Shown: positions 17,243-25,089 of the stretch, in pieces
Position numbering within the stretch: position 1 is the stretch's first letter
How the letters are laid out: each line of letters starts with the position of its first letter
Source of the DNA: Sulfolobales archaeon
GTDB taxonomy: Archaea > Thermoproteota > Thermoprotei_A > Sulfolobales > NBVN01
Reading direction: 5' to 3'
Assembly (NCBI GenBank): GCA_025058345.1
Contig: JANXEN010000002.1
Coordinates: forward strand, 1 to 33,678
DNA: 33,678 nt
Notes under the pieces: model-generated
Told to the model about the DNA's origin: nothing
The model's input: the letters and a program-made list of their open reading frames with translations, nothing else
The model's database searches: none
Position numbers and translations under genes: made by a program

Positions 17243-17452
17243 ATGATGGGTCTTAAGAAGGAGAAGTACATATACATCGAATTAGGTAAGGAGAGGTATT
17301 TAAAGGTTAGAGTCCTTAAGAGTAGAGCTGAAGATAACCCAGCACGATACGTTCCTCTAAACATATGCGTTAAAAGACCGCCTAAGACAGCTAAAGTTGT
17401 TAGGGCTGTTGACTTACCAGGTGAGGTAGTCAATAAGGTACTGAAGATCTGA
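17243..17452 (+). CDS. Small basic unknown protein
   Basis: This 69-residue, Lys/Arg-rich protein (IYIELGKERYLKVRVLKSR, then DNPARYVPLNICVKRPPKTAKVVRAVDLPGEVV) is predicted mostly beta. I cannot name the family. It has its own promoter: box A CTTTTAAAG near 17206-17214 predicts a start close to 17238, a few bases before the ATG. An in-frame second ATG follows at 17246. It is divergent from the glycosylase gene. The basic charge and small size would suit a nucleic-acid binder, but that is speculation. Confidence 0.75.
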   Translation: MMGLKKEKYIYIELGKERYLKVRVLKSRAEDNPARYVPLNICVKRPPKTAKVVRAVDLPGEVVNKVLKI

Positions 17453-17515
17453 ATCATCACAAACTATTTAAGCTAACTTCGAAGGATAAAGTCCCCAATC
17501 CAACTTCATTAAGAA

Positions 17516-17523
17516 TTATATAC
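17516..17523 (+). promoter_or_regulatory. Box A of the C/D guide RNA
   Basis: TTATATAC is centred 27 nt before 17546. The predicted transcript start is therefore about 14 nt ahead of box C at 17560, which fits an independently transcribed small RNA. Confidence 0.5.
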
Positions 17524-17554
17524 ATATGTAGATAACAGATTTTAGGACCGTATA

Positions 17555-17616
17555 GCAGAATGATGAGTGTGGCGGTCACAGATAATTAATGAAGACTTAG
17601 GAGCCCACTGAATGTT
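17555..17616 (+). ncRNA. C/D box guide RNA (2'-O-methylation guide)
   Basis: Box C ATGATGA (17560-17566) matches the consensus exactly, and box D CTGA (17608-17611) ends the element. Internal boxes are D' CAGA (17579-17582) and C' ATGAAGA (17589-17595, one mismatch to consensus), six nt apart. Both guides are exactly 12 nt: 17567-17578 before D' and 17596-17607 before D. The 52-nt box-to-box span and equal 12-nt guides are the classic archaeal geometry. The D guide (CTTAGGAGCCCA) could pair with a tRNA-Arg(CCU) anticodon loop and by the N+5 rule would mark C32; this is a hypothesis, since that tRNA is not in the window. The ends of the transcript are approximate. Confidence 0.75.
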
Positions 17617-18141
17617 TCAGTCCTTTAGTACAGGTAGTTTAACTCCCTTCTGCCCCTGATACTTCCCTCTATACGGCTTACTAACAGGTGTAGTCAGCTT
17701 CGAAAACACCACATGTAGGAACCTAATCCCTGCCTTAAGGTTAATTGGGAACGAAGTGGATAATACCTCAATAGTTATCTGCCCCTCAAAACCACCATCA
17801 ATTATTGTTGGAGGTATCATAAGGCCTAACCTAGCGAACGTAGACCTCAGCTCCACGAAACCCATCAACTCAGGAGGGAGGGAGACGTACTCAAGCGTAT
17901 GGAGTAAGTACCTCTTATTGGGTTTCAGAATAAATTCTTCAGACTCACTGCATTCATAGTACTTGCTTAAATCTTCATTTTTCGATAGGTTTAAGACGCT
18001 ATCTGACTCAACAACCATGCAGTAGTTTTTACCTAACCTTAGGTCGATACCGTTTTCCCTCACAATCTCCTCAGAGAATGGGTCTACCCTCAACCTACCG
18101 CTACTGAGGTAGGCCCTTAAGTCAAAGTCAGAGAGGATCAC
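17617..18141 (-). CDS. dcd: dCTP deaminase (DCD/dUTPase superfamily)
   Basis: It deaminates dCTP to dUTP, the precursor route to dUMP. Diagnostic residues are R99 and S100 in ELRSTFARLG, and the catalytic glutamate E119 in GGFEGQITIEV. The C-terminal RGKYQGQKGV resembles the flexible nucleotide-closing arm. At 174 residues it has the deaminase length. A bifunctional DCD/DUT enzyme cannot be ruled out by eye. The GTG start is 7 nt after GGTG located in the end of thyX. The pairing with thyX makes a dCTP to dUMP to dTMP module, with a dUTPase step needed if the enzyme is monofunctional. Confidence 0.93.
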   Translation of the reverse strand: MILSDFDLRAYLSSGRLRVDPFSEEIVRENGIDLRLGKNYCMVVESDSVLNLSKNEDLSKYYECSESEEFILKPNKRYLLHTLEYVSLPPELMGFVELRSTFARLGLMIPPTIIDGGFEGQITIEVLSTSFPINLKAGIRFLHVVFSKLTTPVSKPYRGKYQGQKGVKLPVLKD

Positions 18142-18145
18142 TTAA

Positions 18146-18769
18146 CTACACCTCCCTACAGTAACGCTCAACTAACTTATTGATCTCCGGCAACACGTTA
18201 CTGACCTCAGTAACCATGTTGCGAACAAGTTCTCTTATCTCCCACTGAGCATCTTTGGAAAGCCTTAAGCATGCTATGTGTAGTAGCTCCCTCAGATTTA
18301 AAGTCATTATAAGCCTTGTAGTTACTGCCTGAGGTAATACGTACCTAGCATCTTCGTAGGGGATACCGACATTAACGAATTCTTCGTAGAGTTTAAACGC
18401 ATCCTCCATGAACTTCTTAAATCTCTCGCCGAGGCCTGCCTTCACAACCGTCTCAGGGATTACGTAGTCCTTACTAATTGATGAGTATCTCTGAGATTCT
18501 TGAGTGTATGAAGCTAATCTATGCCTTATTAACTGATGGCTCGTAACTCTCGAAATACCCTCTATGTAGAAAGTGAAGACTACGTGCTCAAGGACTGAAG
18601 GGTATTTAACGCCTTCAATCATCCAACCACTTAAATCTTCGGAGTGGTCCTTAAGGTAGTGGTCGATCCCCTTCTCCCTAACCCTGCCGGAGGAAACCTT
18701 AAACCCCAGCATGACGAGTGCCTTAACACTTCCGTCCAAGTGGTTGTAAGCCAGTAACTTAACTCTCAT
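18146..18769 (-). CDS. thyX: Flavin-dependent thymidylate synthase ThyX
   Basis: It methylates dUMP to dTMP using methylenetetrahydrofolate or an archaeal folate analogue, with FAD as hydride carrier. The ThyX signature RHR...S...S.R reads RHRLASYTQESQRYS at residues 82-96, and the C-terminal segment has RELLHIACLRLSKDAQWEIR. The 207-residue length is normal. The ATG start has GGTA upstream. It is the first gene of the thyX-dcd pair, with 4 nt between them. Confidence 0.96.
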   Translation of the reverse strand: MRVKLLAYNHLDGSVKALVMLGFKVSSGRVREKGIDHYLKDHSEDLSGWMIEGVKYPSVLEHVVFTFYIEGISRVTSHQLIRHRLASYTQESQRYSSISKDYVIPETVVKAGLGERFKKFMEDAFKLYEEFVNVGIPYEDARYVLPQAVTTRLIMTLNLRELLHIACLRLSKDAQWEIRELVRNMVTEVSNVLPEINKLVERYCREV

Positions 18770-18847
18770 AAATTAGCTTACCTAAAACTAATTCCGACCG
18801 CAGTAATTATAAGCTTATTTACTTAACCGAATTACTGCAGCACTAAT

Positions 18848-19525
18848 CTATTGCTGAGGGTTCGCGATATGTCCGCAGTTACGTCTATATTCACTCAATA
18901 AATCCACCATAACCACATCTCCGTGAGGTCTTAACTCCTTAAATACAGCTGCGTTGAATTTCTGGACCTTAACTCTTGGGTGGAGCCAGCAATCAGGCGG
19001 TAAGCCGGCCTTTAAGCAAGTCTCACTTAGGAAAGTCTCACCATCCCAGCAATATTCTATAGGGACTTCAGGCAGTAACAACCCCTTATTTACCCCATAC
19101 TCTATAACTAACCCATCAACACCTACCTTAACTTCATTAATTAAGTCCCAGCCCTTACTAACCAGGGTCTTCGGTGTCGACAGCACCGATACCTCAAATA
19201 TAACACTGTTTAACTCAACTTCACTCATAGGATTGAATCTAGGGTCCTCTACAGCCGCAGCTATAGCAGCGTTAACTACGTTAAGTGCTAGGGGCTCTAT
19301 GGGATGTAGGTAACCTATACAGCCTCTCAACTCGTATTTATCAAAAATTAATTTACGTATCGTTACAAACGACATACCCTTAAGCATAAGTTTAGCTGGA
19401 GTATTTTGAGGAGGTCTAAATACCTTCCCCTCCTTCAAGTACTTTTCAACAGCTTCCCTAGCCAATCTAACTAGGAAGACACCATCATCAACGCTTAAAT
19501 CGTCAGGACCTACGGACTCATCCAC
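18848..19525 (-). CDS. AMMECR1-domain protein
   Basis: This 225-residue member of the AMMECR1 family is marked by the near-invariant LRGCIG motif (here ELRGCIGYLHP, residues about 65-75), plus EDPRFNPM and a C-terminal CWLHPRVKVQKF. The biochemical function of the family is not settled; in archaea it often lies next to RNA-processing or radical-SAM genes. GTG 19525 is chosen because it lies 6 nt after GGTG; GTG 19537 overlaps that site. It overlaps the end of the Mut7-C gene upstream, so the two are probably coupled. Confidence 0.92.
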   Translation of the reverse strand: MDESVGPDDLSVDDGVFLVRLAREAVEKYLKEGKVFRPPQNTPAKLMLKGMSFVTIRKLIFDKYELRGCIGYLHPIEPLALNVVNAAIAAAVEDPRFNPMSEVELNSVIFEVSVLSTPKTLVSKGWDLINEVKVGVDGLVIEYGVNKGLLLPEVPIEYCWDGETFLSETCLKAGLPPDCWLHPRVKVQKFNAAVFKELRPHGDVVMVDLLSEYRRNCGHIANPQQ

Positions 19526-20006
19526 TGCTAACACCACCTACTAGGTTATTAGCCTCATTTATTACCCTTCCTATAGTATCCCAGTGATTACCCTGCCAGA
19601 ACACCTTAGAGCACTTAGGGCATTTCCAGAAGTTTTCGTACTTCCTACCTACATCCTTCGGAATTAAGTGTAGAGCCTCAGCCTTAGAAATAACTACTAG
19701 CAAAGTATTGCATAACGGGCATCTAGTGTTGGACTTATCGAACATTAATCGAATTCCCAACTTCCTCGAGAGAGTCGCTAAGGACTCCGCGACATCAGAG
19801 GACTCTATGTAAATCGATGTAATGCCTTTCTTAACGGCCTTCCTATAGAGACCTAAGTCCTTAGTAAGTAAAACCCTTTCATCATCTTCCGCTAGGTGAA
19901 GAAGCTTCCAATCCTCAGCATTACGGAAGTATAGAGTATCATAACCAAGTAAACGTAACCACCTAGCTAAGTTGCCTAACATAGAGTCTGCAACGAACTT
20001 CACCAA
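19518..20006 (-). CDS. Mut7-C domain RNase-like protein
   Basis: A PIN-like fold (Mut7-C, residues 1-85) carries VKFVADSMLGNLARWLRLLGYDT and LLTKDLGLYRKA, with acidic residues expected to bind metal. A zinc ribbon follows, with cysteines at about 96, 99, 129 and 132 and the family's WQGNHW tail. Such proteins are predicted nucleases in RNA metabolism. A box A at 20050-20055 predicts a transcript start near 20026, so the frame's extension to 20069 is not used. TTG 20006 (7 nt after GGGG) or GTG 20003 fits the family's usual first residues. It is divergent from rpl35ae. Confidence 0.88.
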   Translation of the reverse strand: MVKFVADSMLGNLARWLRLLGYDTLYFRNAEDWKLLHLAEDDERVLLTKDLGLYRKAVKKGITSIYIESSDVAESLATLSRKLGIRLMFDKSNTRCPLCNTLLVVISKAEALHLIPKDVGRKYENFWKCPKCSKVFWQGNHWDTIGRVINEANNLVGGVSSG

Positions 20007-20113
20007 CTGACTTCCCCGCACATCTAAATAATTAATGTGGTAAAGTACCTTATAAGTGAAGTCTTTCAAGCTTTTAAAACCTCAATTAACTTATTACTTT
20101 ATGGCGAGAGGGG

Positions 20114-20398
20114 ATGGTTGAGCACACAGCAGATACTGCTCAAGGTATCGTCCTAAATTACAGGGTCGGTAAGGTTAAACAACTGACTAACTACTTACTG
20201 GTTAAGGTTACTAGCAATAAGAACCCTAACGTCGACTCCCTAATAGGGTATAAAGTGTTGATAAAGGATTTAGGTGGCAACATATATCGAGGTAGGGTAG
20301 TTAAAATCCACAGCAGGAGGAACAACGTGGTAGTAGTTCGCATGAAGAGAAATGTCCCAGGCCAATTACTCGGGGCTGATTTAACCATATTTAAATAA
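20114..20398 (+). CDS. rpl35ae: Large ribosomal subunit protein L35Ae
   Basis: This 94-residue protein has the eL33/L35Ae beta-barrel pattern: GIVLNYRVGKVKQ, YLLVKV, LIGYKVLIKD, RGRVVKIHSRRNNVVVVRMKRNVPGQLLGADL. The GRVVKIHGR-like and FxxNLPxxxLG-like segments place it in this family. The ATG is preceded by GAGAGGGG. A box A TTTTAAAA (20072-20079) predicts a start near 20102. It shares a divergent promoter region with the Mut7-C gene and lies upstream of top6B. Confidence 0.92.
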   Translation: MVEHTADTAQGIVLNYRVGKVKQLTNYLLVKVTSNKNPNVDSLIGYKVLIKDLGGNIYRGRVVKIHSRRNNVVVVRMKRNVPGQLLGADLTIFK

Positions 20399-20445
20399 TT
20401 ACTAAGCTACTTAACTTAAGTCGTTAAGGCTTCGCCCTTAAAAGA

Positions 20446-20453
20446 TTTATTTA
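20446..20453 (+). promoter_or_regulatory. Box A of the top6B-top6A operon
   Basis: TTTATTTA is centred 26-27 nt before 20475-20477, exactly at a GTGAT ribosome-binding element that precedes ATG 20487 by 7 nt. Confidence 0.5.
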
Positions 20454-20486
20454 GGATAGATAATCATATGGTGCGTGATAGTAAGT

Positions 20487-22073
20487 ATGAGCATCTCAAG
20501 CGGCGAGAAGTTTAGAAGCCTAAGTGCTGCCGAGTTCTTCTACCGTAATAAAGAGATTGCAGGGTTTTCAAACCCTGTCAGAGCTATTTACCAAGCGGTT
20601 CGGGAGTTGGTGGAGAACGCCTTAGATGCTGCGGATTCCCACGGTATACTGCCGGTTATTAAGGTCTCCATAGACTCTGACGTCGTACCTGAAAGACCTG
20701 ACATCTACCTAATTAGCGTGGAGGACAACGGGATAGGCATACCTCCAGATAACATACCTCAGGCATTTGCTCAGTTGCTGTACAGCTCTAAATACGTACT
20801 TCGGCAAACTAGAGGGATGTTCGGCCTAGGCGCTAAGATGGCAGTTCTTTACGGGCAGCTAACTACTGGTAAACCCGTTGAGGTTATTTCCTCGACAATA
20901 AATTCCTCTAGGATTTACATTTTTAGACTATCAATAGATGTTAAGGAGAATAGGCCTGTAATTCTTTACAAGGCATCACTTAGAAAGGAGAGTGATTGGC
21001 ATGGCACTATAGTTAAGTTGTTCTTAGAGGGTGATTGGAATAGGGCTAAGCCGAAAATATATGAGTACTTGAAGAGGACTGCCATAATAGCTCCTTACGC
21101 GTCAATAGTGTTTAAAGATCCGTCGAATAACATAGTCTATTTTGAGAGAAGTACTACGTTAATGCCTAAACCGCCGCGTGAGGTTAAACCCCATCCGCAA
21201 GGTGTGGATATGGAGTTATTTAAGATGTTGATTCAGTCATCAACTACTAAAACTCTTAAGGAATTCCTAGTTAAGGAATTTCAAGGAATTGGTGAAGTAA
21301 CTGCTAACTCCATCATAAACACGGTTAAGTTAGACCCATTAAAAGATCCAAGGAACTTAACTGCTGAGGATATAGAGCTTCTTGTCAAGACGTTGAAGGC
21401 ATATGATAACTTCAAACCCCCAAGAGCAGATCACCTATCATACTTAGGTGAGGAAATAATAAAGACCGGTTTAAAAAGTATTTTAAAACCGGAGTTCGTT
21501 GCCGCGAAAACACGTAGGCCAAGAGTATATGAAGGACACGCTTTCATCGTTGAGGCCGGAATCGCTTATGGTGGGGATATTCCACCGGCTGAGGAACCTA
21601 TACTCCTTAGATTTGCTAATAAGATACCGTTACTCTATGATGAGAGTTCTGATGTTACGTGGAAGGTAATTGAGCCTAAGAGTGGTACTATTAAGTGGGA
21701 CATCTACGAGATAAAGTGGCCTTCCCCACTAGTTGTATTAGTCCATATCTGCAGTACTAAGGTTCCGTATAAGGGTGTGGGTAAGGAAAGCATAGCTGAT
21801 GTGCCTGAAGTCGAAAAGGAAGTTGAGAACTGTATAAGAGATGTGGCTAGGGAGTTGAAGGCATACATAGTTAGGAGACGTAAAGAATTTGAGGAGGCGG
21901 AGAAAGCAGTTAGCATCGTTAAGTACATTCCAGACATAGCATCTTCATTAGCTAAGATCACTAATGAATCATCGCATGAATCTATAGCGAATATGTTAAT
22001 GGATTTAGTGCTGAAGAAATTTAAGAATGTTAAGATTAAGGGAGTAGGTGATGTCGTCTTAAGTGTTGAGTAG
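20487..22073 (+). CDS. top6B: DNA topoisomerase VI subunit B
   Basis: This is the ATPase subunit of the archaeal type IIB topoisomerase that relaxes and decatenates DNA. The GHKL ATPase motifs are clear: ELVENALDAAD (N box), VEDNGIGIP, and RGMFGLGAKMA with QLLYSSK. The transducer and C-terminal parts follow, for a 528-residue protein of usual length with an H2TH-like segment (LVKEFQGIGEVTANSII). ATG 20487 is favoured because GTGAT lies 7 nt before it; GTG 20475, at the predicted transcript start, would add four residues. It is followed after 8 nt by top6A. Confidence 0.97.
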   Translation: MSISSGEKFRSLSAAEFFYRNKEIAGFSNPVRAIYQAVRELVENALDAADSHGILPVIKVSIDSDVVPERPDIYLISVEDNGIGIPPDNIPQAFAQLLYSSKYVLRQTRGMFGLGAKMAVLYGQLTTGKPVEVISSTINSSRIYIFRLSIDVKENRPVILYKASLRKESDWHGTIVKLFLEGDWNRAKPKIYEYLKRTAIIAPYASIVFKDPSNNIVYFERSTTLMPKPPREVKPHPQGVDMELFKMLIQSSTTKTLKEFLVKEFQGIGEVTANSIINTVKLDPLKDPRNLTAEDIELLVKTLKAYDNFKPPRADHLSYLGEEIIKTGLKSILKPEFVAAKTRRPRVYEGHAFIVEAGIAYGGDIPPAEEPILLRFANKIPLLYDESSDVTWKVIEPKSGTIKWDIYEIKWPSPLVVLVHICSTKVPYKGVGKESIADVPEVEKEVENCIRDVARELKAYIVRRRKEFEEAEKAVSIVKYIPDIASSLAKITNESSHESIANMLMDLVLKKFKNVKIKGVGDVVLSVE

Positions 22074-22081
22074 GTGATACA

Positions 22082-24115
22082 GTGCAGTTAACTTCTTCAG
22101 TTGATAGAAGGGCTAGAGATAAGGCAGTAGGCGTTATAACTGAGAAGTTTAAGGAACTAATCAAACAAATAAGTAGAGGGGAGAGCCCAACCATAGTACT
22201 CCCTAAACGCACCTTAAGTAACACAATATATGACGATAAGAGGAAACTCTTACTGTTGGGTCCGGAGACGCTGAGTAGAACCCTCCTAGACGTTAGGGAG
22301 GCAAAGAAATTCATGCAGTCAGTGCTTATGGCTAGAATAATCTACGAGTCATTAATAAGTAACGAGTACCCAACGATCCGTGACCTATTCTACAGAGGTA
22401 AACACACTATAAGATACCGCACCGCCAGAGGTAAGATCGAAAATGAAAACACTTGGGACGAGCAGAAGGAGTCTGACGGCATCATTAGAGACATCGAAGT
22501 ATTCATAGATATGCTTAGGGAGGAATTGCTGATACTAAGTAAAGAGAAAGGTAAGGTAGTAGGTAATATGAGGATAAGGTCTGGAGATGACGTCATAGAC
22601 TTAAGTAAGATGGGGCACGGAGCCTACTCGATAGAACCTACTCCCGACCTAATAGAATTCTTAGACGTAGATGCTGATTACGTATTGATCGTTGAGAAGG
22701 ACGCTGTGTTTCAACAACTCCACAGAGCCGGTTTCTGGAGGAAGTATAAGACGCTCCTAATAACTAGCGCAGGCCAGCCTGACAGAGCCACTAGAAGATT
22801 CGTAAGGAGATTAAGTGATGAATTAAAACTCCCTACATACATAATAACGGATAGCATACCGGCAGATGAAGTTGTGGTAGTCAGAGATCCTAAGGAGGGG
22901 GTAGTTAGTATCGGACCTGTTGAGACGTTAATAGGTAAGTACTTCAGTAGCCGTGAGATGGAAAGAGTTTTAATAGACGTTGAGGTCCCTGCATGGGATC
23001 CAGTTTCGGGAAACATCGAGTGGAGGAAGATAGGCTACGCATACAGGCACTGGATAAACGATAAGTTATTATCTATAAGGACTAACAGCAGAGGTACAAT
23101 CAAGGTTACGAAAGGGCACTCGATCTTCGTCTCTAGAGAGGGAGCTATAACGGTTACCTCGGCAGGAAGTTTAAGGCCTGGAGATAAAATATTAGTAGCG
23201 ACTCAACTACCGCCGATGTCTGAAACACTTACCGTATATAAGCATCTCTCTAAACTTAGGGTATATGACTTAGGTGACCCAGTCAATACCTACTTAACGT
23301 ATGATGGTTTAGAAACGTTTAATTTGCGTGATTTACCTCCAGCAGTAACTTCAACATATGGTGATGAAGTCCTAACCGATCATCTACCTCAAATTACACA
23401 ACGGTTAGTAGATAACGCATACATAGAGTATGATGGAGTGGCCCCTCAAATTATTATAGATGGTAAAGTAAGAGCTAAGAAGGTATTTAACGTTTTACTC
23501 TCCCTAGGTATATCACCCTACGGTGTTGAAGAATCTGGAGATGTTGTTAAGATATATATTCCGACTTCCAAGCACGCAGGCCCTAGATACGTTCCCTCCA
23601 GTCAAGTAACTTTAACGGAAGTTACTGAAATCTCCGAAGAGAATTACTCAGGCTACGTGTACGACTTCATGGTACCTCTATGTAACTCATTCGTAGGTTC
23701 TTATGGGGTAATCTACCATAATAGCGATCCCTATGGGTGGTACATATATAGCGTCTTCAAAATAGGTTCTATAACGCTTTCATACGAGAGTGAGAGGTTA
23801 GCTACGCCTGACTTAAGGTTTTTGGGTGTGATGCCTTCAGACATCTTCGGTAATCCCTCCATTAAGAAGAATCCATACCTCTCAGAAGCTGAGAGAAAGA
23901 ACTACATAATTAGAGCAAAGGAGAGAGATATAAAGAGGGCTAAAGAACTGATAAACTATAAGTGGTTCCAGACACCTAGATGGAAGAGCGAGATTGATAT
24001 ATTCATGGATAAGGAGGCGAAACTGGAGATAGAAGCGCTGACGAGTAAGGGACTCAAGTTCCTGATGGACGAGTATATACCTAAGAAAATCAACGTTAAG
24101 GATTGGATAGATTAA
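22082..24115 (+). CDS. top6A: DNA topoisomerase VI subunit A, intein-containing
   Basis: This is the catalytic (Spo11-like) subunit that makes the double-strand cut. The 677-residue precursor is 387 residues of host protein plus a 290-residue intein. The 5Y-CAP domain has the active-site tyrosine Y104 (RDLFYRGKHT). The Toprim domain has E205 (IVEKD), the conserved GQPDRATRRF, and the metal-binding aspartates D257 and D549, which become D-S-D followed by PYGW only after splicing. GTG 22082 is 5 nt after GGTGAT, whose first base overlaps the top6B stop. It is co-transcribed with top6B. Confidence 0.97.
   Translation: MQLTSSVDRRARDKAVGVITEKFKELIKQISRGESPTIVLPKRTLSNTIYDDKRKLLLLGPETLSRTLLDVREAKKFMQSVLMARIIYESLISNEYPTIRDLFYRGKHTIRYRTARGKIENENTWDEQKESDGIIRDIEVFIDMLREELLILSKEKGKVVGNMRIRSGDDVIDLSKMGHGAYSIEPTPDLIEFLDVDADYVLIVEKDAVFQQLHRAGFWRKYKTLLITSAGQPDRATRRFVRRLSDELKLPTYIITDSIPADEVVVVRDPKEGVVSIGPVETLIGKYFSSREMERVLIDVEVPAWDPVSGNIEWRKIGYAYRHWINDKLLSIRTNSRGTIKVTKGHSIFVSREGAITVTSAGSLRPGDKILVATQLPPMSETLTVYKHLSKLRVYDLGDPVNTYLTYDGLETFNLRDLPPAVTSTYGDEVLTDHLPQITQRLVDNAYIEYDGVAPQIIIDGKVRAKKVFNVLLSLGISPYGVEESGDVVKIYIPTSKHAGPRYVPSSQVTLTEVTEISEENYSGYVYDFMVPLCNSFVGSYGVIYHNSDPYGWYIYSVFKIGSITLSYESERLATPDLRFLGVMPSDIFGNPSIKKNPYLSEAERKNYIIRAKERDIKRAKELINYKWFQTPRWKSEIDIFMDKEAKLEIEALTSKGLKFLMDEYIPKKINVKDWID
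22853..23722 (+). mobile_element. Intein in top6A (residues 258-547), endonuclease degenerate
   Basis: Intein Ser1 (start SIPADEVVVV) follows IITD. Splicing block B is VTKGHSIFV with T343 and H346, followed by SLRPGDKILVA. The C-terminal blocks are VYDFMVPL and the ending GSYGVIYHN, with penultimate H546 and Asn547 before the +1 Ser548. These are all the residues needed for class 1 protein splicing. The middle (about 375-515) holds no LAGLIDADG motif I can see. A segment VFNVLLSLGI...VVKIYIPTS resembles the tail of such an endonuclease, so this looks like a remnant that can splice but not home. After removal the extein reads IITD-SDPYGWYIYS, as in intein-free homologues. Confidence 0.95.
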
Positions 24116-24130
24116 GTATGACGTATCGTT

Positions 24131-24140
24131 AAGCGCTTAT
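24131..24140. terminator. Short palindrome between convergent top6A and methyltransferase
   Basis: The 10-bp palindrome TAAGCGCTTA lies about 15 nt after the top6A stop in the 59-nt gap between convergent genes. It is weak as a terminator, and no strong T run follows. Confidence 0.2.
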
Positions 24141-24174
24141 GAATCGATATTTGAGGTCGTAGTTGGGTAATCTA

Positions 24175-24756
24175 TTAAGAATCGCGGGCCTCGATTTCCA
24201 TAAATTTACCTGACTTACCCACTATATATGCGTCCTCATACCTTAATTCATCACTCCTAGACCCATCCTTAACTTTCTTAATTACCGTATAAACTAAGAA
24301 TCCATTCTCCCCAACCACACTTAAGTACTTACTCACTATATTAGATATGTTGTAGCTCTCCTTCAATACAGTAATCATGGCCACTAAATCTAACTTTAAT
24401 TCAGACCTAATAGGTGGGAACGTAAGGTCCGCTACAACGAGGTCCGTAAACGTATTTTTATATTTATCGTCTCTAAACCTACTTGAAGCTATTTCAACGA
24501 GTTTATCGCTAACATCTATACAGATGTAGCGCAACACTGAATACCCAGAATCTATTAAGTACTCCAATAAACTCCCAGTCCCGCAGCCCACGTCAAGAAC
24601 CGAATTCAAGCCTCTACTCAGGTGTTTAATGATTTTCCCATATTTAACTTTCTGCTCCTCACCATAAAGCTCATCGTAACTACGTGATAAGGTGTTATAC
24701 CACTTAATACATCCATTAACTTCGCTCAGGGATATATCCCTCACTTGGATTAGCAT
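24175..24756 (-). CDS. Class I SAM-dependent methyltransferase
   Basis: This 193-residue protein has a Rossmann-fold methyltransferase core. Motif I is VLDVGCGTGSLLEYL, the acidic end of strand 2 is YICIDVSDKLVEIA, and motif III/IV lies in DLVVADLTFPP. An N-terminal helix (WYNTLSRSYDELY) is typical of small-molecule or quinone/protein methyltransferases. The substrate is unknown. The ATG at 24756 overlaps the stop of the EMC6-like gene (TGATG) with GGTG just ahead, showing translational coupling. A longer frame opens at 24792 but lies inside the upstream gene. Confidence 0.88.
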   Translation of the reverse strand: MLIQVRDISLSEVNGCIKWYNTLSRSYDELYGEEQKVKYGKIIKHLSRGLNSVLDVGCGTGSLLEYLIDSGYSVLRYICIDVSDKLVEIASSRFRDDKYKNTFTDLVVADLTFPPIRSELKLDLVAMITVLKESYNISNIVSKYLSVVGENGFLVYTVIKKVKDGSRSDELRYEDAYIVGKSGKFMEIEARDS

Positions 24757-25025
24757 CACCGTAGAGGAGCTATATCGTAGATGATGACCCAAGTTAGGAA
24801 AGATACGGAGTAATATACAGCAATACCTTTAGTTAGGTGCTTCTTTTGATGCATATTTAGGAGGTTCATTAAAGGGATATACCCAACGTATAGTAATAGA
24901 TATGCTGCAACCAATATGTAGTCCGTAAAGACAGATATGCCGAACATCTTCAGGGTTAAAGTAAGTAAATACAGTACAGTCCCTGAAACTATCCCGTAAA
25001 CAGCTTTAAGAGTCACTATATCCAC
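24756..25025 (-). CDS. Small three-helix membrane protein, EMC6-like
   Basis: This 89-residue protein has three hydrophobic helices and a short basic loop. The pattern GIVSGTVLYLL near the first helix, then (K)HLTKGIAVYYSVSFLTWVIIYDI at the end, resembles the ER membrane complex subunit 6/Rab5-interacting family: SGL in helix 1, and a basic loop followed by TGG..TY..FW.FLYG in helix 3. The match is by eye and tentative. If right, it would act in membrane-protein insertion with an EMC3/YidC-like partner. GTG 25025 is 6 nt after GGTG; a TTG at 25037 lies at the predicted transcript start. It is coupled to the methyltransferase and divergent from rqcH. Confidence 0.7.
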   Translation of the reverse strand: MDIVTLKAVYGIVSGTVLYLLTLTLKMFGISVFTDYILVAAYLLLYVGYIPLMNLLNMHQKKHLTKGIAVYYSVSFLTWVIIYDIAPLR

Positions 25026-25056
25026 TAAATACACCAAAATTAACTTAAATCAAACA

Positions 25057-25065
25057 TATTTAAGT
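25057..25065. promoter_or_regulatory. Single box A apparently shared by divergent genes
   Basis: ATATTTAAG on plus reads CTTAAATAT on minus. It is centred 26-27 nt before both predicted starts: about 25087 (rqcH, ATG 25090) and about 25035 (EMC6-like gene, GTG 25025). Another minus-strand candidate (GATTTAAG, 25045-25052) would put the start beyond the GTG and fits less well. Confidence 0.4.
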
Positions 25066-25089
25066 AGTAGTGAATTTACTAAGGATAAG

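Noticed and set aside
17454-17460. Box C-like GTGATGA on the minus strand
   Set aside because: No box D at a usable distance; it lies at the 3' end of the small basic protein gene, and the downstream sequence is coding.
23230-23620. Active LAGLIDADG homing endonuclease in the Top6A intein
   Set aside because: No LAGLIDADG-type helix is visible in the middle region; only a weak tail-like segment remains.
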